Part shown: positions 10,339-19,690 of the stretch, piece after piece | Numbering within the stretch: the first letter of the stretch is position 1 | How the letters are laid out: each line of letters starts with the position of its first letter | Assembly (NCBI GenBank): GCA_030374805.1 | Contig: JARGSG010000200.1 | Location: forward strand, 248,001-312,000 | Direction: 5' to 3' | DNA from: Gracilaria gracilis | Lineage: Eukaryota > Rhodophyta > Florideophyceae > Gracilariales > Gracilariaceae | Length of the DNA: 64,000 bases | Program-made: the position numbers and the translations under genes | Notes under the pieces: generated by a model | What the model was told of the DNA's origin: nothing | Database searches by the model: none | What the model saw: the letters and a program-made list of their open reading frames with translations, nothing else

Positions 10339-11721
10339 ATGTATGAAAGTCTCCGTCGAGACTTCTATTGGCCACATATGGCCAATGATGTATTCCAGAC
10401 CATACGGGACTGTCGCACCTGCCAGGAGAGGAAGGGAACACACTTCAAGTCGCAAAAGCTGTTGAAGCTGATCCCCGCCGCCGGTCCGCTGGAATTCGTC
10501 GCGATGGACATCGTCGGTCCATTCACGAAGTCCGTAACCGGTTACCAGTACATACTGGTTATAACCGATCGGTTTAGCAAGATAGCTCGCTCTATACCCA
10601 TGTGGTCAACCACAGCTCCCAGTGTGGCAAAGACCTTCCTGGTGAACTGGGTTTATCCGTACGGAATACCAAACTACTTGCTAACCGATAACGGGACTCA
10701 ATTTGTCTCTAAGTTCTTCGAGACTGTGTGCACCGCGTTGGGGACCAAACATGTACTGACAACCGCGTACCATCCGCAAACGAATGGTCAGGCCGGATGG
10801 TTTAACAAAACACTCGTGGAGAGGTCACGCCACTACGTAGCGGATCATCAGAACACTTGACACGCGTATGTGCAACCTCTTACGTACGGTTACAACCTAC
10901 AGGTCCATCGATCTCTCGGTACCACACCGTTCGACGTTGCGCTAACGCGTAAGCCACCAAGTGTTCTGCTCGATGAGCCCAGTACGTCACTGGACCCAAC
11001 GACGCCTACAAAGCCCACTGGCGCTCGGTTAAAACGCTACACGCTCAAGCTCCTATAGGCCACGCTGCAGACCGCTTGTACAAAGTTGACCCGCGCCCAA
11101 CAGCGCTATAAAGAAAAAGTTGACAAGTTCGTACGGTACACGCCGAGATTTATCCCTAGGGAAGAGGTTTTCGTTGACCGACCAGACTATAAGAACGCAG
11201 AGAAGGAGCTTATGGATCAAGAACGTACGTATCGGAAGCTCTTACCGAGGACGGTTGGCCCGTTTAAGGTCGTATCCGCAACGGATGCTACTGTCACTCT
11301 GAACCAAAACGGTATTCACAACACCGTCAGTTTTGAAAGAGTGACAAAAGCCTCAACCGAACGGCCAACAACCACACCGGTCACTTCCGAGCGGAGACGC
11401 GGCACAGTAGCTGCTGACTCTGAGGGACCGTATGCGGACGAACCAGTCGACGATCAACCTACTCCACCGCCCGGAACAGTTTCGAGCGTGGTGGAACGCG
11501 TCGTCGACCATCGCGACACCCCGAACGGACAAGAATACCGCGTACGATTGCACGGTTACCGTGCGGATCAAGACACCTCCAAACCACCCGGACACATCCC
11601 CCAACACTTTATTGCCCGCTACTGGCGTCGCAGAAACCGTACGGTATCTGCAACACCTTCAGGAGGGGGAAAGAGAGTGCGCGGATCTCAAGGTTCGAAC
11701 GTACTTGCTTGTAATGCATGA
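10339..11721 (+). pseudogene. Element 2 integrase with chromodomain-like tail
   Basis: The integrase zinc-binding segment (RDFYWPHMANDVFQ ... CRTCQERK), the catalytic core with LEFVAMDIVGPFTKS and LLTDNGTQF, then HPQTNGQAGWFNKTL at the position of the third acidic residue. Downstream, a GPF-type module (RTVGPFKVVSATDATV) precedes a chromodomain-like tail near 11480-11640 (VERVVDHRDTPNGQEYRV). It would insert the cDNA. The region is broken. Confidence 0.85.
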
Positions 11722-12695
11722 GCTTCGAGCTACAGCTCGAAGCGGAATGTATTGGCTTTATCGTACGATATTGGTTTGCCTGGACAAACACTGAACCGTT
11801 GACGTACGCTATGTGGCATCTACTTTTTTGACTTGAAACATATCGCGTTGTGTTTTCGAAAATAACGCGCCTACTCTACTGTCTAGTTGCTGAGAATTCC
11901 GAACGGACGTGGTACCAATCGCGAGCACGAACGAAGTATTGCTCTTCAGCTCTTCCCAAGGACGAATGTGGTATAGCCGAGAACCCGTACGGGACGACAC
12001 GTCACCCCCGTGATGACAACACCTCTTCGTAATGCCGGACGTACACCGCCACGTCACCTGTGTGCTGTACCCGAACGGAACTGCATGCGCTCTTGCGCCG
12101 CATACGCGCAGCCAGGCGTGCGGCGCGGCGCGGTTACTTGCAAGGCGAATAACAAAATCCGTTGCGGAAATTGCCTGCCCGTACGGTATCAAAAACGGCG
12201 ATTCAGTGTTTGGCCGCTAGCTCCAAAACGGTGGCGTTTCAGGCGCTCAAAATGCCCGATTTGGACTCGCCACACGGTCAAAATACTTAAGATTTTTTGG
12301 CCTGCACGCGCGCGCCTCTACACGCAATACTGTGTACCGAATCGGTTACCGACGCATGCGCGGAGCGCATGCACTCTTGACACGATTAATTCGTAATTTT
12401 TTGAACCCGACCGGTGCGCATAATTGCTGGAAGACTCATCTGGTTGGCGCGACCCCTTCCCCTCGGACCGTGCGCCGTATCACACTGTGACTAACACCAC
12501 GTGATCTCCGTCACCGCATCGCGTCCAATTCTTACGGTCGCAACTTACTCCTATGAACGTCCCTCGCCCGTATGGTCATGATGAGCACTGACGGTCCTAC
12601 GCCCGTCAGTCCATTCACGAACTTGGATTACCGATACGGAGACGACGTAATTGCACTATCCAGGCAAACGCCCGACCGGTAAGGAACCGCCCACT

Positions 12696-12891
12696 GGACG
12701 TTCTCCTTCGAGACGTACCGTGCGAGCCGACTCGGACACCCGTCGGTCGTTCTCCTTCGAGACGGAACGTTCACGCCGATTCGGACACCCGTCGGACGTT
12801 CTGCTTTGAGACGAAGCGTTCGCGCCGACTTGGACACCGTTCGGACGTCCTCCTTCCAGACGAACCGTACGTGCCGATTCGGATACCCGCA
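12696..12891 (+). repeat. 49-bp minisatellite, four units, inside element 2
   Basis: Units start at 12696, 12745, 12794 and 12843. Each begins GGWCGTYCTSCTT and ends in a GGAYACCCG-type block. Period exactly 49 bp with about 75-85% identity between units. Confidence 0.9.
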
Positions 12892-12997
12892 GGCCTGCGC
12901 TGCGGTCAGCATCTGTCGTTATGTCCGCTCGTACGTAACACGCTGGGCGCTCCGAGACGAGTCCAATCATACAGTATCTTCTACAGTCAACTTCGGA

Positions 12998-13800
12998 AAA
13001 TTGGGCATGGCTTCGCCCCGCCCTTTCCGGGCAAACTTTCCGAAAGCGGATATGGCGGCGTCCCGTTCACGGTGCGGACTCAGCACGAATTTGGCGCGTT
13101 CTCTCGAACGGTTAGCGCCACACGCACACCTCGCAGCCGGCGGAGCTGACATCTTGTGAGCTCTGTCCAGTGCGCCCCGTATGATGACCGCCATGGACAC
13201 CCCATGGGATGACTGACATGCTTCCGATCAGACTCATCCGTTCGGCCCGAACTGTACCACTCGTGCTCAAGCTCTTTCCGTCGCTACATTCAGGAAATTT
13301 TGCCATGGCTTCGCCCCGCCCCTTCCGGGCAGATTTTCCGAAAGTGGACGCTGTGGCTTCCCATAACCCGTACGGACTCCACGCACACCTGATGCGTGTT
13401 ACCGAACGGATGACGCCAAGCGCACACCTCGCGGTCGTCAGAGCTAACAACTTCGAAGCCCCGTCGGGCACACTCCGTGTAGTGACCGTCGTGGACGCCC
13501 TACGAGACGAGATGCATAATTTCGATCGGACTTGGACGTATGTGGTGCCGAGCACGTTGACAGTACTCCAACGAGTGCATATAGTCTGCACAGTTATACG
13601 CCGTTACGCACACCCCGGATCGCGCCTCGTGCGCCTCCGATCCGCCATTCGCGTACCAACGCGTATCGTTCCGCTCGGTTCGAACTCCTCCACACGTACG
13701 CAGTCTCCTTCCGTTGCACCCGTTCAGAAAATTTCGGCATGGCTTCGCCCCGCCCTTACCGCGCAAAATTTCCGAACGCACACTATGGCGCCCTCTGAAT
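12998..13800 (+). repeat. Three interspersed copies of an ~80-bp unit in element 2
   Basis: Copies near 12998, 13291 and 13727 share a G(A/G)AAATT start, the core ATGGCTTCGCCCCGCCC, a CCGGGCA-like block and an A/T-rich TTTCCGAA block. Spacing is about 293 and 436 bp, so they are interspersed, not strictly tandem. CGCCCCGCCC next to CCGGGC could fold locally in RNA. Confidence 0.8.
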
Positions 13801-13877
13801 CATACGGACAGACGCGTAATGACTTTGCGACACTACGCGGCGCTCCGAGGGTGGAGCGCAAGTGTAGGAAGGGGATC

Positions 13878-14429
13878 TGTAGTATAGTGGGCCCGAGTTG
13901 GGGTGCAGTGTATGCAATTGGCCGTTCACGTACAAAGGGGCAGTGCACGGTTGGCCGGTGCAGTGGCACCGCCACGTGTACAAGTTGGTGATCGAGTGCC
14001 GGACGGGTTGGCCGAGCGTACAAGTTGGACACGTGTACAAGATGTGTGGTGCTGGGTGGTGACAATGCGAATTAGACCGATCGTACAGTAGTTAGTAATG
14101 GGGCCCAAACCCGATATTTAGTTGTAGCTCGGATCTCCCGAGGCCCCAATCGTAAATGACAAGCATCTTCTGCCGAACGTCTTCTTCATTAGTCTGCACT
14201 CGCGATAGACCGCACGCCCACTTCTTTATAGGGTTTCTCAGACCGTTCGTACCCTTCCGCACGTTCCTGTACGTGCCTGGTGATACCGACCGTCAATTCT
14301 CCCCTCGACCGCCCGGTGCTTCCGCCCTTTCTCTCCGTTCAGATTCATTACAGTTCCAAGACTGTGCCCTACCGCCCCTTCCATCTCAAGACCGCTTCGG
14401 ACTCTCTCATTTTGGTGCATTACACCACA
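13878..14429 (+). repeat. Element 2 3' LTR
   Basis: 552 bp, starts TGTAGTATAGTGG and ends ACACCACA. Same length as the 5' LTR and about 95% identical by eye. Followed by ATGAT, a near match to ATAAT before the 5' LTR. Confidence 0.92.
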
Positions 14430-14575
14430 ATGATTCAGAAGTGCAGCTGGCTTTGGAACTAGAAGTGGCCGAGGAGATCAGCGACTCTATTGTAAGCGCC
14501 CTCTCTGCGGCCCCCAACGACGCGTCCGAGCTTCTGTAAACTCCTGTACAAATCAACGGATCTGATGCTTGGGCT

Positions 14576-15890
14576 ATGGTGGACTCGGGTGCCACATCTA
14601 CGTTCATATCAATGGACTTCGCTCAAAAGCACAGGATCTCTGTCCAGGACGTCTCTGGCCGTATCCACGACGGCCGGGGTCAGGTGATGGCGGAACGCAA
14701 GGGAATGGCCACGATCACTGTGAAGAATGGAGAACGCTCAGCTGCAGTCACAGCTGAATTAATGGATATGCTAGCTAGGCGAAACATGATCATTGGGCTC
14801 CCGCACTTCCCGGTATTTGGCTACTCCATTGAAGGAGTCCCACAAGCCACCTGCTCCTCTTTCGAAGAGCGCCAACACACGCCGGACCCCACTCATGCAG
14901 ACGGAAAGAACGACGAGCAAGAAGCGCGCACAGCGGAAGAGTTTTCTCATGACGTAGCGCAAGCTATGGTTCGGAACCAGGGGATACCCTTGTCGGCGCT
15001 GTGCTCACAACCTTTGGCTGTACTACGCGTTCAACCCACAGTGACCTCACCGATGTGGACTCGCGTTAACTTCGTGTCCAAGAAGGACGAGGCGCGCGTT
15101 GCCGCCGAAATCTCTAGCTGGTTGTCCGCGAAAGTCATCGAGCCAGCGCCTGCTGAACGTGCTAACTCCTTCCCAATCCTGAGTGTACCCAAGAAGAATG
15201 GCAATGGAAACCTGGTAGATGTCCGCCTGTTTATTGACCTTCGACGCCTGAATTCCTGCCTACCTGATTTGGACTATCACCCTACCACGCGTCCAAGACA
15301 TCTTGGATGCCGTCGGTTCTGTGACAGGCCCCGACGCTGTATTCACCACGTTGGACATCAGGGACGGTTACTTTCGATTCCCTATACCCCAACAGGATAG
15401 GAACTACGTCGCCTTCCGTTGGAAGGGGGTTCACTACGGAATGTGTGCTGCCCCATTCGGGATAAAAACGATGTCGGCGAAGTTCCAACAGTTGATGGAC
15501 AAGATCTTTAGCGATGTTCCCTTTGTCGCGGTGTATATCGACGACATCATTATCTTCTCCCGCTGTTTAGCGAACCATGTGGAACACGTGAAGTTCGTCA
15601 TAGACCGGCTCACAAGCTGTGAAATCCCAATCAGAGCCGACAAATGCAGGTTTGGACAAAACCAGGTACACGTACTGGGCTTCGTGGTGACTGGGGATGG
15701 CATCCGGATGGACCCCGCAAAAGTCAAGGCCATCACAGAATGGGAGCGACTGCAAAGGACCAAACAGTTGCTCAGCTTCCTTGGGGCAGCGAATTATTAC
15801 CGCCAGTTTATCCGTCGCTTTTCTCACATCTCGAAACCCCTCGACACCGTGCGCAAGAAGAGAGGGCCCCTCCAATGGCACCAGAGATGA
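14576..15890 (+). pseudogene. Element 3 protease and reverse transcriptase region
   Basis: The protease motif MVDSGATSTFISMDFA (D-S-G-A-T) is followed by IIGLPHFPVFGYSIEGV. RT landmarks are SVPKKNGNGN, LFIDLRRLNS, FTTLDIRDGYFRFPI, the CAAPFGIKTMSAKFQQLM block and catalytic AVYIDDIIIFSR, then LSFLGAANYYRQFI. This is a standard Gypsy Pol order of a lineage distinct from its neighbours. Broken remnant. Confidence 0.85.
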
Positions 15891-16350
15891 TTGAGGCCTT
15901 CGAGACCATCAGAAGCCAGATGGCAGAGGAGGTGACCCTGTCGTACCCCGTCGACAACAGAGAATTTTTTGTCTGTACCGACGCCTCAGACAATGGAATT
16001 GGGGCGTGGCTGGCGCAGAAAGACGAACAAGGAGAAATGCGATTCATCGCATTTGCATCGCGGTCACTTTCGAAGTCCGAGAAGAATTACAGTGCTACGA
16101 AGAAGGAACTTCTTGCTTTCGTTTGTACTTTGAAGAAATTTCGCTGCTATCTACTCGGGAGGTTTTTAACGCTCTAAAACAGACCATCGTGCATTAACAT
16201 TCCTTCACACTCAACGCACTATCAACCCAATGATAGCCAGATGGTTCGACCAGATTGTTGAATTTTCCTTCCGCATCGTGCATCTACCTGGCCCGCACAA
16301 CGATCTGGCGGACGCACTCAGTCGCAAGATGCCAAGTGTCACACTGGTGA
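15891..16350 (+). pseudogene. Element 3 RNase H region
   Basis: RNase H-type blocks: VCTDASDNGIGAWLAQ, SRSLSKSEKNYSATKKELLA and, further on, FSFRIVHLPGPHNDLADALS, a common Gypsy RNase H end. It would remove the RNA strand during cDNA synthesis. Part of a broken remnant. Confidence 0.8.
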
Positions 16351-16368
16351 GCTTGACCGTCTCACAGC

Positions 16369-17350
16369 TTGTTCGGGACAAGACGGCGCCAGACACTGAA
16401 GCACGGCGACGCTCCCTCGTCGAGCATGCGCACTCATTTTGGACATTTTGGTGAAACAGAGGTCTTCAGCAAATTATGGAACGATGGCTACTGGTGGGAC
16501 GGCATCGGTCAAGATATCAAGAACTTCACAGGTACTTGTACTCCTTGTCTGCGCTACAATATCCAGAAGAGGGGATTCCATCCACTCAAATCTGTAGTAG
16601 CAGACTTGCCATGGGACCATATCGCTGTACACCTGGTGACGTCCTTGCCCGTCTCTGAAAGCGGACACACGACACTCTTGACCATCGTCTGTGTCATGAC
16701 CAAGTTTTCCATTTTGCGTCCATTGCACAGCAAGAAAATGGAGAAAGTGGCATGCGCTCTATGGGAAGTGATGGGTATTTTTGGCGTACCAAAGATCATC
16801 CAATCTGATAATGGGTCAGAATTTGTGAATGAACTTCTTACCCAGTTGACCACCTTGAATGAAACCAATCACCGCACGATCTCTCCGTGCAATCCCCGTG
16901 CGAATGGAGCGGTTGAAGACTGTTTTCCCCGCAGTCAAGGACAGGGTCCTTAAGGTTAAGGAGAAGGATTCTCGCTATTTCGCCAAGAATCGCCGCATGA
17001 TTTCGGAGGATGCCATCCCACGTGGTGCACTGGTCATGATGCGTAAGGTGACGAAGAAATGGAAGTGGGACGCAAAGTATGAAGGGCCGTTTACCGTTGT
17101 GCGAAAGAACCGCGGAGGTGCTTATGTTTTGAGAGATGAGCTTGGTCACCTCAAGGGGACGGTGCCTGCGGATCACTTTAAGTTAGTGAGCCGCAACGGC
17201 AATGATTCAGCGTCCTTCGAAACCGTCACGCTTGAGGTCAAGGAAATTAAAGATCATATAAAAAGAAAAGAACAAATGAATGAGATACTATGTGACTCGG
17301 AAAGATTCTACCGTTGCGACTGGATAGGAACCTGTCAAAAATTTCAATGA
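16369..17350 (+). pseudogene. Element 3 integrase and GPY/F module
   Basis: A HFGHFGETEVF zinc-binding-like segment with CTPCLRYN, an integrase core with VVADLPWDHIAVHLV and IIQSDNGSEFVNELL, and a C-terminal module (WDAKYEGPFTVVRKNRGG ... HLKGTVPADHFKLV) matching the GPY/F pattern. I see no clear chromodomain after it. Part of a broken remnant. Confidence 0.8.
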
Positions 17351-17433
17351 TATCGATGTCATCCGCCGCTATTGGAAATCGGTCCATCCTACGCGAAGCA
17401 GTAAAAGCTGAAAGAAGGACTGACCTGGGGGGG

Positions 17434-17661
17434 TGATGTCGTGCTGTGGACTCTGTTTAGTAGAGTGTGGCGTATAAAATTTAGATCAGGCAGTAAGTTC
17501 CCTGATCTTAGTGCAGACGCGGGCAAGTGATGGCTGCCTACAGTATATGTGTGCTTCTGGCGACTTGCGTCGATGGCAGCTAGTTCGTGTATAAAAGATG
17601 AGTGACACGTGCAGGAAACCAGCGCAGAGAGCGCTGGAGTTACTCAGCTGTTTTTATCGCA
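17434..17661 (+). repeat. Element 3 3' LTR (right boundary uncertain)
   Basis: Starts TGATGTCGTGCTG straight after a seven-G purine tract. It holds two TATA-like boxes (GTATAAAATTTAG near 17472 and GTATAAAAGATG near 17589) and a 60-bp block (GTGACACGTGCAGG ... CTCAGCTGTTTTTAT) that recurs at 19537 and, inverted, near 21945. The right end is set by where the dispersed repeat begins and may be a few bases off. Confidence 0.55.
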
Positions 17662-17912
17662 AAGCTCCTACTAGGAAGACAATGCTATGTGTTTTGAGCT
17701 AAAGTATAGATTGCTCGGTCAAATCTGCAAGAAAACTAACAATCTGCTTATTTTTGGTTTTCTCTTTCAAAATTGGCGTAGCTGCCAAATCTACCGCTTA
17801 TACATAGAATGCTTACAGCTGTTTCAAAAACAGGGTCATTGAGCAGCATATTTACCGCCACAAATGCGCCGTGTCACACGGCGCATTTTGTTGCCATTCT
17901 GGACAGATCACT
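17659..17912 (+). repeat. Dispersed repeat family A, copy 1
   Basis: About 250 bp beginning ATCGCAAAGC and ending near CATTCTGGACAG. Related copies lie at 30110-30340, 31303-31416 and 35075-35205. It contains a 27-nt near-terminal hairpin. It has no coding potential and looks like a MITE or a fragment of an unrecognised non-autonomous element. Confidence 0.7.
17862..17888. repeat. Perfect 12-bp-stem hairpin in repeat family A
   Basis: AAATGCGCCGTG, a 3-base TCA loop, then CACGGCGCATTT. The stem is perfect. The copy at 35158-35184 keeps all but one stem base. Confidence 0.9.
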
Positions 17913-18179
17913 TGTTTGGATCATTCCACTGCCAACAAATAAAATTACTAAGAAAAAAATCATCCAGAGTTGCCCCATTCTGGATTTGCGATCATGTTTG
18001 TGGAGCAACGCCTTTGGCGGGAAAAGCGCAGGCTCACGAAGACGTTCGGAATCTTCCCCTCGACAGGGCAGCACAGCGAACAGCACTCCGGGAATGACAC
18101 AGCTAAGCCGGGTGTAAATCCGAGGTCAAAACGTCACGACAAGCGTCGGAGCGTTAGGCTGATTAGTACTCGGTAGAGA
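17913..18179. other. Unassigned spacer
   Basis: Short stretch between repeat family A and the LTR-like block. Frames here are short and overlap on both strands; no gene is supported. Confidence 0.4.
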
Positions 18180-18600
18180 TTCACGTGTTCACACGGTCCC
18201 GAGATGAGTTCTCGAAAGAGAGTAGCACGGCAACGACAAGGTGTCGAAAACGGGCCACTGTGAACACGGCAAAAAGGCAAACCCAAAAAGAGAAGAACGC
18301 AGACCAACACAGTGGAGAAAAGAGAGAGAATAAAGCAAACCCAGTACAGGGGCGATTATATAACAATAAGTCGGAACGAGACACCCAAATAGTGGTTATG
18401 TTATGAGCGCCACAACGGTGGGTAACTATACGTAGACAACGAAGTCGTCACTCCACTTGGAGGTGAACAATCCGCGAAGGCGTGATAGTTAATGCCAAAG
18501 CCCTTGCTTGGCAAGGCGCAGTTTACTTGGGGAAGCGGTGCTCAATCTTCTAAATACTGAGCTCGAAGCACGACTGACAGTGGGGCGCCGGCAAAATAAT
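18180..18600 (-). repeat. Solo-LTR-like block
   Basis: On the minus strand this stretch has an LTR-like promoter layout: a TATA-type box (TTGTTATATAATCG) near 18360, a pyrimidine-rich leader and a TTCTCTCTCTTTTCTCC run, with GC content above its surroundings. No second copy is in the window, so the call rests on composition and layout only. Confidence 0.3.
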
Positions 18601-19340
18601 CTATAAAATATCTTAAACAATAAAAAAATGCTAAGTGCACTGCTTTTGGCATATCTGTGCTACACTTGTGCTATTCACACCCGCTAAACGGCGCTTCGAG
18701 CCGTGCAATCTACGTGTACATGTGTGAAAATTACCTTAGCAAAACGACACGCTAATAGCGGTAAAGCTCATATATATCTACTAACGCATGATGCGGAAAT
18801 TTATTAAGTGCCTCAAATCGCCTCCAAGAAGTGTTGTCTTTCAATATTGACTCCTAAAACTACTTTTCTTCATAACAACCACCTACAATGCTTTTCAATT
18901 TTTTGTACTAATTATTTGGTACCATCAGTTATAGGTTATCTGTAGCACAAATATAAAGACGTTTTTTACTAACAATATGTAGCCCTTGGTTTAGTGCTAA
19001 TGTGGGTTTAAACATTCCCAGTTACTGTCCTAAACTACAAATACCTTGTATAAGACAGTACAGAACGCTCAAATAAACGTAAATACTTAAAAGTGACTAT
19101 TTTTGACTTCTTTGACTGATTGCTGCCAAAAACCCTTGACTATATGACTTTCAACTATGTAAATAAGTTGTCAAAAATACGACCCTGACTAAGCCACAAA
19201 GATCTGTTTTATCTATATTTCAAAAAACTTTTCTCAACTACAAATTTTAACCAAACATATTTCTAATAACATTCCGAAACCTAAGAACTGAATAGAAATC
19301 TCATCTAATTGTCAAAGAGCTTTGCGACCATTTTTTACGA
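18601..19340. other. AT-rich intergenic stretch
   Basis: No gene, clear repeat or RNA seen. Base composition is markedly more AT-rich than the retroelements on either side, consistent with host intergenic DNA. Confidence 0.6.
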
Positions 19341-19344
19341 GAAG

Positions 19345-19536
19345 CCTGCTTCTCGAAGCTCTGATGGTTATGGGCCCAGACACAGGGGTCGTGGGTTCAA
19401 GTCCCGTTTGGTTCTTGAAAACACTCCTGTACGCTACAGCTGTAAGCGTGATGCACTGTAAGAGATGCTCCACCCAAGCTATTTCAGAAAGCTAGAGATG
19501 GGTCGTCGTCCTCAAAGAAAGAAGAGGAGTAAAAAA
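19345..19536 (+). repeat. SINE-like unit with tRNA-derived head
   Basis: An A-box-like GCTCTGATGGTTATGGG is followed by a strong B-box/T-arm match GGTCGTGGGTTCAAGTCCCG, the two RNA polymerase III promoter boxes of a tRNA, but the spacing is too short for an intact anticodon arm. A tRNA-unrelated body of about 120 bp and an A8 run (about 19531) follow. This fits a tRNA-derived SINE or decayed tRNA gene. No second copy is in the window. Confidence 0.5.
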
Positions 19537-19597
19537 AATGAGTGACACGTGCAGGGAACCAGCGCAGAGAGCGCCGGAGTTGCTCAGCTGTTTTTAT
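19537..19597 (+). repeat. LTR fragment shared with element 3
   Basis: 60 bp starting TGAGTGACACGTGCAGG and ending CAGCTGTTTTTAT, almost identical to the end part of the element 3 LTR (about 17598-17657). No coding DNA attached. Confidence 0.8.
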
Positions 19598-19690
19598 GGC
19601 GTGGGTGACGATCGCAACAGCCCGACCCCAACAAGCGTTTGAGGAGAGTCTGGGGCATCTCTACTTAACGAGCCAAGAATGGCAAAGTAA

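Larger units (their letters stand above)
11722..13877 (+). other. Element 2 long non-coding 3' region
   Basis: 2.1 kb between the pol end and the 3' LTR with no convincing gene on either strand. It holds a GC-rich patch (12100-12180), a four-unit 49-bp minisatellite (12696-12891) and three copies of a roughly 80-bp unit built on ATGGCTTCGCCCCGCCC. It keeps the same CCG-NN-CGG word enrichment as the coding part. Open frames here look like chance frames of GC-rich repeats. No envelope-like gene was seen. Confidence 0.7.
4677..14429 (+). mobile_element. Element 2: full-length Ty3/Gypsy element, 9.75 kb
   Basis: Bounded by two direct 552-bp LTRs with TGTAGTATAG...ATTATACCACA-type ends, a primer-binding site right after the 5' LTR, a gag reading frame, pol (PR, RT-RNase H, INT, chromodomain-like tail) and a 2.1-kb non-coding tract before the 3' LTR. 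Candidate target duplication ATAAT/ATGAT. The LTRs differ at roughly 5% of sites by eye, so it is moderately old. Gag is open; pol is broken in a few places. The whole body is unusually rich in CCG-NN-CGG words (see findings). Confidence 0.93.
14435..17661 (+). mobile_element. Element 3: remnant Ty3/Gypsy element hosting elements 1 and 2
   Basis: After element 2 ends, a different Gypsy pol begins part-way through its coding region, without its own 5' LTR or full gag. It runs PR, RT, RNase H, INT, a GPY/F-type module, a G-tract (CTGGGGGGG) and an LTR starting TGATGTCG at 17434. The simplest reading is that element 3 was present first and its 5' part lies left of the window behind element 1. 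It is broken in several places, and its pol is clearly diverged from that of elements 1, 2, B and C. Confidence 0.8.

Noticed and set aside
12696-12891. CRISPR-like array
   Set aside because: Units are contiguous 49-bp tandem repeats without unique spacers, in a eukaryotic retroelement.
11809-13591. Possible antisense or envelope-like gene in element 2
   Set aside because: Minus- and plus-strand frames are short and repeat-based; no match to the antisense gene of B and C, no membrane helix or signal peptide.
13209-13991. 260-residue open frame in the 3' tract of element 2
   Set aside because: It crosses repeat units and the LTR border, has no domain, and alternative frames over the same GC-rich repeats are equally open.
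19345-19420. Functional tRNA gene
   Set aside because: A- and B-box blocks are present but the anticodon arm is too short and the acceptor stem does not pair well.
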